A DNA stretch of 64,000 bases from Streptomyces rapamycinicus NRRL 5491 (lineage in GTDB: Bacteria > Actinomycetota > Actinomycetes > Streptomycetales > Streptomycetaceae): NCBI RefSeq assembly GCF_024298965.1, contig NZ_CP085193.1, forward strand, positions 1,116,001 to 1,180,000, given 5' to 3'. Positions within the stretch are counted from its first letter, which is position 1; the number at the start of each line of letters is the position of its first letter. Under the pieces are notes generated by a model. It was not told the origin of the DNA and did no database searches. It worked only from the letters and a program-made list of their open reading frames with translations. The translations under genes and the position numbers were made by a program. This document shows, piece after piece, positions 32,928-41,437 of the stretch.

Positions 32928-34340
32928 ATGACGACGTCCGTTGAACCGGGTTCCGGTACCGACATTTCGCAGCCGCAGTTGAGCCTCGGCACGGCGGCCG
33001 CACGGAATCTGGCGACGACGACCAAATCCGTTCCGCAAATGCAGGGCCTCACCTCGCGGTGGCTGCTGCGCATGCTGCCGTGGGTGCAGGTTCCGGGTGG
33101 TTCCTACCGGGTGAACCGCCGGGCGTCCCATACGCTCGGGGACGGCCGGGTGGAGTTCACCACCACCGGATCACAGGTGCGGGTCATCCCGGTCGAGCTG
33201 CGCGAGCTGCCGCTGCTGCGCCGGTTCGAGGACGCCGCGGTGCTCGAGGCCCTGGCGGACCGCTTCACCCAGCGGGAGTTCGCGCCCGGCGATGTGCTGG
33301 TGGAGGCCGGGCGCCCGGCCGATGAGCTCCTCCTCATCGCCCACGGCAAGGTCGACAAATTGACCGAGGGCGCGTTCGACGAGCCCTCGGTGGTCGGCTC
33401 GGCCGCCGGTGGCGACCACATCGGGGAGCCGGAGCTGACCGCCGCCGAGGCGGGCACCTGGGGAATCACCGTGAAGGCCGTGACGTCCTGCACGGTGCTG
33501 GCCCTGCCCCGACAGGAGTTCGAGGAGCAGCTGGACCGCTCACCTGAGCTGCGCGCGCATGTGGAGGGGGTGCGCTCGGCGCCGGAGACCGAGCGGAACG
33601 AGCACGGGGAGGCGGCCATCGCGCTGGCCTCGGGCCACTCCGGCGAGCCGGTCCTGCCGGGCACCTTCGCGGAGTACGAGCTGGAGCCGCGCGAGTACGA
33701 GCTGAGCGTGGCCCAGACCGTGCTGCGCGTCCACACCCGCGTCGCCGACCTCTACAACGAGCCCATGAACCAGGTCGAGCAGCAGCTCCGCCTCACCATC
33801 GAGGCCCTGCGCGAACGCCAGGAACACGAACTCGTCAACAACCCCGAGATCGGCCTGCTGCACAACGCCGACCTCTCCCAGCGCATCCACACCCGCAGCG
33901 GCCCGCCCACCCCCGACGACCTCGACGAACTGCTGGCCACCGTCTGGAAGGACCCGGGGCTGATCCTGGCGCATCCGCGCGCCATCGCGGCGATCGGCCG
34001 GCAGTTCAACAGCCATGGCATCTCCCCGCAGCCCACGGAGGTGAACGGGCACGCTCTGCCGGCCTGGCGGGGCGTGCCCATCCTCCCGTGCAACAAGATT
34101 CCGGTCTCCGGGAGCGGGGTGAGCTCCATTCTCGTTCTGCGCACCGGGGAGGAGAACCAGGGGGTCATCGGACTGCACCGCACCGGAATTCCCGACGAAT
34201 ACCAGCCGAGCCTCTCGGTGCGGTTCATGGGAATCAGCGAGCAGGCCATCATCTCGTATCTCGTCAGCGCCTACTATTCCGCGGCCGTGCTCGTCCCGGA
34301 CGCGCTCGGAATTCTGGAGAACGTGGAGGTCGGGCTCTGA
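32928..34340 (+). CDS. Family 2B encapsulin shell protein, copy 1, with cyclic-nucleotide-binding-like insert
   Basis: 470 residues. The N-terminal arm ([21 protein letters not shown]), [21 protein letters not shown] and the C-terminal A-domain ([59 protein letters not shown]) are hallmarks of the HK97-fold family 2B encapsulins, which self-assemble into protein nanocompartments. Residues about 100-195 are the inserted cyclic-nucleotide-binding-like domain ([42 protein letters not shown]); the usual phosphate-binding Arg is not visible. Followed 91 bp later by a second shell gene, so mixed shells are likely. No recognised cargo gene adjoins. Confidence 0.93.
   Translation: MTTSVEPGSGTDISQPQLSLGTAAARNLATTTKSVPQMQGLTSRWLLRMLPWVQVPGGSYRVNRRASHTLGDGRVEFTTTGSQVRVIPVELRELPLLRRFEDAAVLEALADRFTQREFAPGDVLVEAGRPADELLLIAHGKVDKLTEGAFDEPSVVGSAAGGDHIGEPELTAAEAGTWGITVKAVTSCTVLALPRQEFEEQLDRSPELRAHVEGVRSAPETERNEHGEAAIALASGHSGEPVLPGTFAEYELEPREYELSVAQTVLRVHTRVADLYNEPMNQVEQQLRLTIEALRERQEHELVNNPEIGLLHNADLSQRIHTRSGPPTPDDLDELLATVWKDPGLILAHPRAIAAIGRQFNSHGISPQPTEVNGHALPAWRGVPILPCNKIPVSGSGVSSILVLRTGEENQGVIGLHRTGIPDEYQPSLSVRFMGISEQAIISYLVSAYYSAAVLVPDALGILENVEVGL
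33693..33938 (+). repeat. 246-bp segment identical to 35176-35421
   Basis: Every base is the same in the two shell genes over 246 bp (residues 256-337 of copy 1), including all silent positions, while the flanks differ freely. This points to recent gene conversion between the copies. Confidence 0.97.
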
Positions 34341-34431
34341 ATCGGCCCGACGGACCCTGACATCCGCCCGACCGGGCCTGTGGCCTTCGCATACCTTCCC
34401 GAAGATCTACCGAAATGGGTGATGAGCACTT

Positions 34432-35820
34432 ATGACCACCTCCGTGGAGTCCGGTGAGCAGCCGCTGAGTCTGGGCACGGCCGCCGCGCGGAATCTGGCG
34501 ACCACCACCAAGTCAGTTCCGCAGATGCAGGCCATCTCCTCCCGGTGGCTGCTGCGCGTCCTCCCCTGGGTCCAGGTGTCGGCCGGTACGTACCGGGTGA
34601 ACCGCCGGCTGACCTACACGGTCGGGGACGGGCGGGTGGAGTTCATCACCACCGGATCACAGGTGCGGGTCATCCCGCCGGAGCTGGGCGAGCTGCCGAC
34701 GCTGCGCGGCTTCGGGGTCACCTCCGTCCTGGAGTCGCTGGCCGACGGCTGTGTCCAGCGCGAGTACGCGCCCGGGGATGTGCTGGTGGAGGCGGGCCGC
34801 CCGGCCGACCAGGTGTTCCTGATCGCCCATGGCAAGGTCCGCCAGATCGCCCCCGGCGCGTATGACGAGGGCAGCACGCTGGCGGTGCTGGCCGACGGGG
34901 AGTACTTCGGCGACGCGGTCCTGACCGGTCCGGAGCACACCTGGGAGTTCACCGCCCGGGCCGTCACCCGGACCACGGTGCTCACCCTCCCCCGCCGCGT
35001 CGTCGAGGAGGCCGCCGACCGCTCCGCGGCGCTGCGCGACCATCTCCAGGGGCTCGCCGAGCGGACCGCGCCCGCCCAGAACCGGCGCGGTGAGGCCGAT
35101 ATCGCCATCGCGTCCGGCCACTCGGGCGAGCCGGCCCTGCCGGGCACCTTCGTGGAATACGAGCTGGAGCCCCGGGAGTACGAGCTGAGCGTGGCCCAGA
35201 CCGTGCTGCGCGTCCACACCCGCGTCGCCGACCTCTACAACGAGCCCATGAACCAGGTCGAGCAGCAGCTCCGCCTCACCATCGAGGCCCTGCGCGAACG
35301 CCAGGAACACGAACTCGTCAACAACCCCGAGATCGGCCTGCTGCACAACGCCGACCTCTCCCAGCGCATCCACACCCGCAGCGGCCCGCCCACCCCCGAC
35401 GACCTCGACGAACTGCTGGCCCGGCGCCGCAAGACGCAGTATCTGCTGGCGCATCCGCGCACCATCGCCGCCTTCGGGCGGGAGTGCAGCAACCGTGGTC
35501 TGTATCCGCAGGGCGTCGAAGTGGCGGGGATCGCGGTGCGGGCGTGGCGCGGGGTTCCGCTGCTGCCCTGCAACAAGATCCCGATCAGCGAGTCCGGCAC
35601 CAGCTCGATCCTGGCGATGCGCACCGGGGAGGAGAGCCAGGGGGTCATCGGACTGCATCAGACCGGTATTCCGGATGAGTACGAGCCCAGTCTGAACGTG
35701 CGGTTCATGGGCATCAGCGAGCAGGCCGTGACGTCCTATCTGGTCTCCGCCTACTACTCGGCGGCGATTCTGGTGCCCGATGCGGTCGGTGTGCTGGAGG
35801 ACGTCGAGATCGGCCGCTGA
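34432..35820 (+). CDS. Family 2B encapsulin shell protein, copy 2, with cyclic-nucleotide-binding-like insert
   Basis: 462 residues with the same plan as the upstream shell: N-terminal arm [42 protein letters not shown], an inserted cNMP-binding-like domain (about 95-190: [44 protein letters not shown]) and the HK97 C-terminal core ending [38 protein letters not shown]. Again the insert lacks the canonical Arg after the GE/GD turn. ATG 34432 has a GGGTGA-like site similar to copy 1. The two copies differ most in the insert and in the segment right after the shared 246 bp, so they probably have separate roles in one two-component shell. Confidence 0.93.
   Translation: MTTSVESGEQPLSLGTAAARNLATTTKSVPQMQAISSRWLLRVLPWVQVSAGTYRVNRRLTYTVGDGRVEFITTGSQVRVIPPELGELPTLRGFGVTSVLESLADGCVQREYAPGDVLVEAGRPADQVFLIAHGKVRQIAPGAYDEGSTLAVLADGEYFGDAVLTGPEHTWEFTARAVTRTTVLTLPRRVVEEAADRSAALRDHLQGLAERTAPAQNRRGEADIAIASGHSGEPALPGTFVEYELEPREYELSVAQTVLRVHTRVADLYNEPMNQVEQQLRLTIEALRERQEHELVNNPEIGLLHNADLSQRIHTRSGPPTPDDLDELLARRRKTQYLLAHPRTIAAFGRECSNRGLYPQGVEVAGIAVRAWRGVPLLPCNKIPISESGTSSILAMRTGEESQGVIGLHQTGIPDEYEPSLNVRFMGISEQAVTSYLVSAYYSAAILVPDAVGVLEDVEIGR
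35176..35421 (+). repeat. 246-bp segment identical to 33693-33938
   Basis: Second copy of the exact duplicate, covering residues 249-330 of shell copy 2. It begins just after a codon that differs silently (CGC versus CGG) and ends where the sequences split into unrelated codons. Confidence 0.97.
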
Positions 35821-35856
35821 GCCCGGCCGTCAGAGACCGGTCACCGCGGGCGTGGA

Positions 35857-36051
35857 TCAGGGACGGACGCTGCTGACCACGTCCGCGGTGGCTGCCAGCC
35901 CCTCGGAGATGGTGGGCGCCACGCTGCTGCTCGCCAGGTAGAAGCCCAGCGTCACACAGACCAGCGCATGCGAGATGCGCAGTCCGCCGCTGCGGAGAAA
36001 CACCACTGTGAGGATCAGAAGCAGCAGGACCACGGAGATGGAAATGGCCAT
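35857..36051 (-). CDS. Small membrane protein, 64 residues
   Basis: Begins MAISISVVLLLLILTVVFL at ATG 36051 with a strong GAGGAGG site. Two hydrophobic segments (about 3-20 and 27-47) surround a short loop RSGGLRISHA; the C-terminal tail (EGLAATADVVSSVRP) is hydrophilic. Similar two-helix proteins occur in Streptomyces, often as several paralogs; I do not know their function. It converges on the encapsulin pair and its end is only 36 bp past the second shell stop. Confidence 0.75.
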   Translation of the reverse strand: MAISISVVLLLLILTVVFLRSGGLRISHALVCVTLGFYLASSSVAPTISEGLAATADVVSSVRP

Positions 36052-36215
36052 GGGGAGCCTCCTCGGCCACTACGGAGCATCGGAATCCGGCCGTCAGTGT
36101 GGCCCAGAATCGCCGCTGGACCGCCGTCACCTGGTGCTCCATACGGGTGCCGATCTGCTGTTCGGTTACTCCCCGGCGGTCACTCCCGTGCGGTGAGCGG
36201 GCGAGGCGAGCCCCT

Positions 36216-37733
36216 TCAGGCGTCGGCGCGGATCAGCTCGGCGGCCATCTCGCCGATCATGACGCAGGTCGCGTTGGTGTTGGCCGAGACGATCGACGGC
36301 ATGATCGATCCATCGGCGATCCGCAGCCCCTCGACGCCCCGGACGCGCAGCCGGGGGTCCACCACCGATTGCTCGTCCCCGCCCATCCGGCAGGTGCCGA
36401 CGTGGTGGAAGTAGGTGCCGGTGTTCTCGCGGACGAAGTCGGCCAGCCCGTCCCGGCCGCTCACCCCGGGGCCGGGCAGCAGTTCGCGCGGCTGCCACGC
36501 CTCGAACGCGTCGGCGGCGGCCAGCGACCGGGCCAGTTCGACGCCTTGGACCAGGGTGGCGAGGTCCCTTCCGTCGCTGAGATAGCCGGGGTCGATCAGC
36601 GGCCGGTCCTCGGGGTCCGCGCCGGAGAGCCGGACCGTGCCCCGGCTGTGGGGCTGCAGCGCGGCGGCCGTCAGGGTGAAGCTGTTCGGCGGGAACGGCA
36701 GCAGTCTCGGGTGGAACGGGATGTGAAAGAGGAACACCTCGAGGTCGGGGCGGGGCAGCCGGGGGTCGGTCCGGGTGAACAGGGCCGCCTCGGCGGTGGT
36801 CAGCGGGGGCGGCGGCAGCGGTACGCCCGCCTCGTGGACCAGCCCGACCAGGGGGTGGTCCTGCAGATTGGCCCCCACCTCGGGGACGTCCACCAGCACC
36901 GGGACGCCCACGTCGCGCAGATGCCCGGCCGGGCCGATTCCGGAGAGCATCAGCAGCTTGGGCGAGTCCACCGAGCCCGCGCACACGATGACCTCACGCG
37001 CCGCGCGCACCCGACGTGCCGCACCGCCGGAGCCCGCGTATTCGACGCCGACGCAGCGGGTGCCCTCGAAGAGCAGCCGGTGTGCCCGGGCCTCGGTGCG
37101 CACGGTGAGGTTGGGGCGGTCCATCGCCGGATCGAGATAGGCGACCGCCGTGCTCTGGCGGCGCCCCTCGTGGACGGTCCACTCATGACGCCCGGCGCCT
37201 TCGCTCTCCGCGCCGTTGAAGTCGTCGTTGTAGGGGTGCCCGAGTTCCTTGGCGGCGTCGAGGAAGGCGGTGCTCAGCGGGTTGGGCGTCTCGGCCCGGC
37301 CGAGTCGCAGCGGCCCGCCGGTGCCCCGGAAGCGCGGGTCGCGGCCCTCGGCGTGTTCGAGGGCGCGGAAGGTCTCCAGCACCGAGGCGGCGTCCCAGCC
37401 GGTGCAGCCGTCGGCGGCCCAGGCGTCGAAGGTGCCGAGGTGGCCGCGGACGTAGGTCATCACATTGATGCTGCTGGAACCGCCGAGCACCTTGCCGCGC
37501 GCGGCGGACTGCGGATGCCCGGCCAGGCCCGGCTGCGGGACGGTGGTGTAGCCCCAGTCGTGCTCACCGCCGATGAGGGTGAACCACGCGGTGGGGTCGT
37601 GGATCTGCGCGGCCGCGTCGTCCTTCCCGGCCTCCAGCAGCAGCACCCGTACGTCCGGGGCTTCCGTCAGCCGGGCCGCCACCACGGCGCCCGCCGAGCC
37701 CGCCCCCACCACGATGTAGTCGTAGTCGCTCAT
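36216..37733 (-). CDS. GMC-family FAD oxidoreductase (choline-dehydrogenase-like)
   Basis: 505 residues. FAD motif DYIVVGAGSAGAVVAARLTE at the N terminus, GMC signature 1 region GKVLGGSSSINVMTYVRG, signature 2 region VDSPKLLMLSGIGPAGHL, and the C-terminal catalytic pair YFHHVGTCRMGG (His) and SANTNATCVMIGEMAA (Asn). These enzymes oxidise primary alcohols or similar substrates with oxygen or another acceptor. Translation probably begins at the second of two adjacent ATGs (37736/37733). It stands alone between the small membrane gene and the acyl-CoA dehydrogenase operon. Confidence 0.94.
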   Translation of the reverse strand: MSDYDYIVVGAGSAGAVVAARLTEAPDVRVLLLEAGKDDAAAQIHDPTAWFTLIGGEHDWGYTTVPQPGLAGHPQSAARGKVLGGSSSINVMTYVRGHLGTFDAWAADGCTGWDAASVLETFRALEHAEGRDPRFRGTGGPLRLGRAETPNPLSTAFLDAAKELGHPYNDDFNGAESEGAGRHEWTVHEGRRQSTAVAYLDPAMDRPNLTVRTEARAHRLLFEGTRCVGVEYAGSGGAARRVRAAREVIVCAGSVDSPKLLMLSGIGPAGHLRDVGVPVLVDVPEVGANLQDHPLVGLVHEAGVPLPPPPLTTAEAALFTRTDPRLPRPDLEVFLFHIPFHPRLLPFPPNSFTLTAAALQPHSRGTVRLSGADPEDRPLIDPGYLSDGRDLATLVQGVELARSLAAADAFEAWQPRELLPGPGVSGRDGLADFVRENTGTYFHHVGTCRMGGDEQSVVDPRLRVRGVEGLRIADGSIMPSIVSANTNATCVMIGEMAAELIRADA

Positions 37734-37833
37734 CATGTGCCCCCGTTCCGGACCCACCCGATGTGCCGCACAGCTGTTCGGCACTCTAGTGGCGTGATCG
37801 CGGAGCGGGGGCGGGTTCGCCGGATCCGGCCGG

Positions 37834-38985
37834 TCAGCCGGTGGGGGCCGGCAGATCCACCAGCGCGGCGAGCGCCTGCCGGTGGCGGCCGGGGGCGCCC
37901 AACGCGATCTCGTCGCTCTTGGCCCGCTTGAGATACAGATGCGCCGGGTGCTCCCAGGTCATGCCGATGCCGCCGTGCAGCTGGACGCACTCCTCGGCCG
38001 CGTGCACCGCCACCTCGGCGCAGTGCGCCTGGGCCACGGCCACCGCGACCGGTGCGTCCGGGCTGTCGGTGGCCAGTGCGTCGGCGGCGTACCGCGCGGT
38101 GGCGCGCGCCGAGACCAGCTCCAGCCACAGCGCGGCCATGCGGTGCTTGAGCGCCTGGAACGAGCCGATGGGGCGCCCGAACTGATGGCGCTCCTTGGTG
38201 TGGCGGACGGTCTCGGTCAGACACCATTCGGCCACGCCCAGCTGCTCGGAGGCGAGCAGCCCGGCCCCGGTCAGCAGCGCCCGCCCGATGGCCGCCTCGG
38301 CCCGGTCGGGCCCGGCCAGCCTGCGGGCCGGGGCGCCGGTGACGGTCACCGCGGCGAGCGGGCGGGTGAGGTCGAGCGAGGTGAGGGGTTCGACGGTGAC
38401 ACTGGTCTCGGCGGTCTCCACGGCGTACAGCCCGTAGCCGTCCGCGCCGGTGGCGGGGACGAGCAGCACATCGGCACCCGCGGCGCCCGCGACACCGGAG
38501 ACCTGGCCGCTGAGCGTGGAGTCGCCGTCGGCCCGTACGGTCGCGGCGGGCGCGCCGGACCCGCCGCCGGGCACCACGGCCACGGTGGAAAGCGGCACCG
38601 CGAGCGCGCCGACCGTACGGCCCTCGGCGACCGCGCCGAGCAGCCGGGCCACGGCCTCCTGGCCGGTGTCGCAGCCGAGCAGGGCGACGGCGGCGAGGAC
38701 GGCGCTGGTGAGGTAGGGCACGGAGGCGACGGCGCGGCCGAGCTCCTCCATCACCACCGCCGCCTCCCGCGCGGTGGCGCCCTGGCCGCCGAGCTTGTCC
38801 GGCACCAGGAGCCCCGCGGTGCCCATCTCGGCGCCCAGCGCGCGCCACAGCGCCACGTCGTACGCCCGGCCGCTCTCGGCCTCGGACATCACCGTGGCGG
38901 GCGGGCAGCGGTCGGTGAGCAGCGACCGTACGGCCGCGCGCAGATCGTCCTCCGCCTCGGAGTAGAGCAGGTCGGCGGTGCTCAT
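37834..38985 (-). CDS. Acyl-CoA dehydrogenase, probable non-catalytic-type partner
   Basis: 383 residues with the acyl-CoA dehydrogenase fold: helical N domain (LLYSEAEDDLRAAVRSLL, GLLVPDKLGGQGATAREAAVVMEELGR), weaker middle beta domain, and C domain (RHTKERHQFGRPIGSFQALKHRMA, CVQLHGGIGMTWEHPAHLYLKRAK). The usual catalytic Glu segment (EGGTSE-type) is not present at the C terminus. Together with the upstream catalytic-type subunit this resembles the two-subunit FadE pairs of actinobacteria that act on bulky CoA esters such as steroid side chains. ATG 38985 overlaps the previous stop (ATGA). Confidence 0.88.
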   Translation of the reverse strand: MSTADLLYSEAEDDLRAAVRSLLTDRCPPATVMSEAESGRAYDVALWRALGAEMGTAGLLVPDKLGGQGATAREAAVVMEELGRAVASVPYLTSAVLAAVALLGCDTGQEAVARLLGAVAEGRTVGALAVPLSTVAVVPGGGSGAPAATVRADGDSTLSGQVSGVAGAAGADVLLVPATGADGYGLYAVETAETSVTVEPLTSLDLTRPLAAVTVTGAPARRLAGPDRAEAAIGRALLTGAGLLASEQLGVAEWCLTETVRHTKERHQFGRPIGSFQALKHRMAALWLELVSARATARYAADALATDSPDAPVAVAVAQAHCAEVAVHAAEECVQLHGGIGMTWEHPAHLYLKRAKSDEIALGAPGRHRQALAALVDLPAPTG

Positions 38986-40187
38986 CGGGGCAGGTCCTTC
39001 CACGGGACGTCCTTGTCGGTCCGCGGCTCGGGCGGCAGGCCCAGGACGCGTTCGGCGATGATGTTGAGCAGCACCTCCGAGGTGCCGCCCTCGATGGAGT
39101 TGCCCTTGGCGCGCAGATAGCGATAGCCGGCCTCGCGCCCGGTGAAGTCCACGAGTTCGGGGCGGCGCAGCGTCCAGTCGTCGTAGAGCAGCCCCTCCTC
39201 CCCCAGCAGCTCGACCTCCAGCGCGCTGATCCGCTGGTTGAGGCGGGCGAAGGCGAGCTTCATGGCCGAGCCCTCGGGGCCGGGCTGGCCGACCGCGAGC
39301 TGCTGGCGCAGCCGCTCGCCCGCGAGCCGGGCGGCCTCGGACTCCGTCCACAGCCGCAGGAGCCGCTGGTGGAGGTCGTGGGTGCGCAGTTCGGGCCGCT
39401 CGCGCCAGGTGTCGGAGACGAGGCCGATCATGCCGCCCTCGCGGGGGACGCGGCCGCCGCCGATGGCGACCCGCTCGTTCATCAGGGTGGTCTGGGCGAC
39501 CCGCCAGCCCTCGCCGATCTCGCCGAGCCGCCGGCTGTCGGGGATCCGCACACCGGTGAGGAAGACCTCGTTGAACTCCGCCTCGCCGGTGATCTGGCGC
39601 AGTGGCCGGACCTCGACTCCGGGATCGGTCATATCGCAGATGAAGTAGCTGATGCCGCGGTGTTTGGGCTGGTCGGGGTCGGTGCGGGCGATGAGGATGG
39701 CCCAGCGGGCGAGATGGGCGCTGGAGGTCCAGACCTTCTGTCCGTCGACCACCCAGTGGTCGCCGTCGCGCACCGCCCGGGTGGCGAGCGCCGCGAGGTC
39801 GGATCCGGCGCCGGGTTCGCTGAACAGCTGGCACCACACCTCCTCGCCGGTCCACAGCGGGCGCAGCAGCCGCTCCCGCTGCTCGTCGGTGCCGAAGCCG
39901 AGGATGGTGGGGGCGGCCATGCCGAGGCCGATGCCGATGCGGCGGGGGTCGTTGCCGGGCGCCCCCGCGGCCTCCAGCTCGGCGTCGACGACGGCCTGAA
40001 GGGAGCGCGGGGCGTCCAGGCCGCCGAGTCCGGCCGGGTAGTGCACCCAGGCGAGCCCGGCGTCGAAGCGGGCGCGCAGGAAGTCCAGGCGGTCGGTGGT
40101 GGCGGGCGGATGGGCGTCCAGGAGTTCCCGGACGCGGCGGCGCAGTTCGCCGGCGTCCACGGCGGGGCGGTGCCGGGTGGTGGTCAT
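38982..40187 (-). CDS. Acyl-CoA dehydrogenase, catalytic-type subunit
   Basis: 401 residues. FAD/substrate motifs QLFSEPGAGSDLAALATRAV and WVVDGQKVWTSSAHLARWAIL, NEVFLTGVRIPD, and the C-terminal catalytic region RAKGNSIEGGTSEVLLNIIAERVLGLP with the conserved Glu. It introduces an alpha-beta double bond into an acyl-CoA. It lies between the quinone oxidoreductase (overlap ATGA) and the second dehydrogenase (overlap ATGA), so the three are one coupled operon. The pairing with a partner lacking this Glu suggests an alpha2beta2 complex. Confidence 0.92.
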   Translation of the reverse strand: MTTTRHRPAVDAGELRRRVRELLDAHPPATTDRLDFLRARFDAGLAWVHYPAGLGGLDAPRSLQAVVDAELEAAGAPGNDPRRIGIGLGMAAPTILGFGTDEQRERLLRPLWTGEEVWCQLFSEPGAGSDLAALATRAVRDGDHWVVDGQKVWTSSAHLARWAILIARTDPDQPKHRGISYFICDMTDPGVEVRPLRQITGEAEFNEVFLTGVRIPDSRRLGEIGEGWRVAQTTLMNERVAIGGGRVPREGGMIGLVSDTWRERPELRTHDLHQRLLRLWTESEAARLAGERLRQQLAVGQPGPEGSAMKLAFARLNQRISALEVELLGEEGLLYDDWTLRRPELVDFTGREAGYRYLRAKGNSIEGGTSEVLLNIIAERVLGLPPEPRTDKDVPWKDLPR

Positions 40188-41188
40188 CGGTCCCCTCCGG
40201 CGGTCTGTCCGGGGACGACGACCACGCGGCCGGTGGTCACGCCGTCGGCGACGCGCTGGACGGCGTCGGCCGCGTCCTTCAGCGGTACGCGCTCGCTGAC
40301 CAGCGGTTTGACGGTGCCCTGTGCGGCGAGCTTGGTCAGCTCCTCGTGGCAGGCACGGACCGCGGCCGGGTCGTGGGTGTTGTACAGGCCCCAGTGGAGG
40401 CCGAGGATGGCGTAGTTCTTGACCAGGGCGTGGTTGAGGGCGGCCTGGGGGACGACACCGCTGGCGAAGCCGACGACCACGATGCGGCCCTCGAAGGCGA
40501 CGCACTTGACGGACTTGACGAAGGCGTCGCCGCCGACCGGGTCGTAGACGACGTCCGCGCCGCGTCCGCCGGTGGCCTCCTTGACGGCCGCCACGATGTC
40601 GTCGGCGCGCCGGTCGAGGACGAGGTCGCAGCCGAGCTCGCGGGCGACCTGGGCCTTGTCCTCGCCGCCGACGACGCCGATCACAGTGGCCCCGGCCGCC
40701 TTGCCGAGCTGGACGGCGGCGCTGCCGACCCCGCCCGCGGCGGCGTGCACCAGGAGCGTCTCGCCGGACTGGATGCGGGCCCTGCGGTGCAGGCCGAACC
40801 AGCCGGTCTGGTAGCCGATGTGCAGCGCCGCGGCCTCGGCGTCGTCCAGGGCGTCGGGCGCGGGCAGCGTGGCCGTCGCCTCCACGGCCACCAGTTCGGC
40901 GAAGCCGCCCGCGGGGAGCGTGGGCGTGGCCAGGACGCGGGAGCCCACCACGCCCTCGGCGCCCTCGCCGACGGCGACGACCTCGCCGCACACCTCGACG
41001 CCGGGCGTGAACGGCAGGGGCGGCCGCACCTGGTACTGGCCGCGGCACAGCAGGGCGTCGGGGAAGTTGACGTTGACGGCCCGGACCCGCAGCAGCAGCT
41101 GTCCCGGTCCCGCCTGGGGGTCCGGCACCTCGTCGAGGCGCATGACCTCACCGGGCTCGCCATTGTCGTGCACTCGCCATGCCTGCAT
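40184..41188 (-). CDS. NADPH:quinone oxidoreductase-like MDR protein
   Basis: 334 residues, zinc-free medium-chain reductase. N-terminal catalytic domain (MQAWRVHDNGEPGEVMRLDEV, VNVNFPDALLCRGQYQ, PGVEVCGEVVAVGEG), then the NADPH motif LVHAAAGGVGSAAVQLGKAAGATVIGVVGG, and GADVVYDPVGGDAF. Related enzymes reduce quinones or enoyl-thioesters. First gene of the coupled operon with two acyl-CoA dehydrogenases, so reduction or reoxidation of a CoA-linked intermediate is possible. ATG 41188 is used; the longer frame lacks a ribosome site. Confidence 0.9.
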   Translation of the reverse strand: MQAWRVHDNGEPGEVMRLDEVPDPQAGPGQLLLRVRAVNVNFPDALLCRGQYQVRPPLPFTPGVEVCGEVVAVGEGAEGVVGSRVLATPTLPAGGFAELVAVEATATLPAPDALDDAEAAALHIGYQTGWFGLHRRARIQSGETLLVHAAAGGVGSAAVQLGKAAGATVIGVVGGEDKAQVARELGCDLVLDRRADDIVAAVKEATGGRGADVVYDPVGGDAFVKSVKCVAFEGRIVVVGFASGVVPQAALNHALVKNYAILGLHWGLYNTHDPAAVRACHEELTKLAAQGTVKPLVSERVPLKDAADAVQRVADGVTTGRVVVVPGQTAGGDR

Positions 41189-41242
41189 CCGGTGGCCTCC
41201 ACAAACGGATCGTCGGAACGCGGTACCGCGCCGGGTCGAACA

Positions 41243-41258
41243 TACTAACCAGTCGGTA
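41243..41258. promoter_or_regulatory. TetR-type operator upstream of the acyl-CoA dehydrogenase operon
   Basis: TACTAACC (41243-41250) faces AGTCGGTA (41251-41258), whose complement is TACCGACT, giving a 16-bp imperfect palindrome of the TACYNACY-type common for TetR regulators of fatty-acid or lipid genes. It lies 55 bp before the first gene of the operon. No TetR gene is next to it. Confidence 0.55.
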
Positions 41259-41437
41259 CGAGGAGCGGAACCGCCACCACCGTCAGCCATCCTCACCTGC
41301 CCACCCGGCGGCGGATGAACTCTTGTGCAACTCTGGAGGCACCCTTGAGCCCGGCGCCTCGGCAGTTAAGAGTGGACGGCGACAAATCGGCTCGTTTCCC
41401 AGCGAGCCGTTGCCGGAACGGGACGGGAGAGACGACT

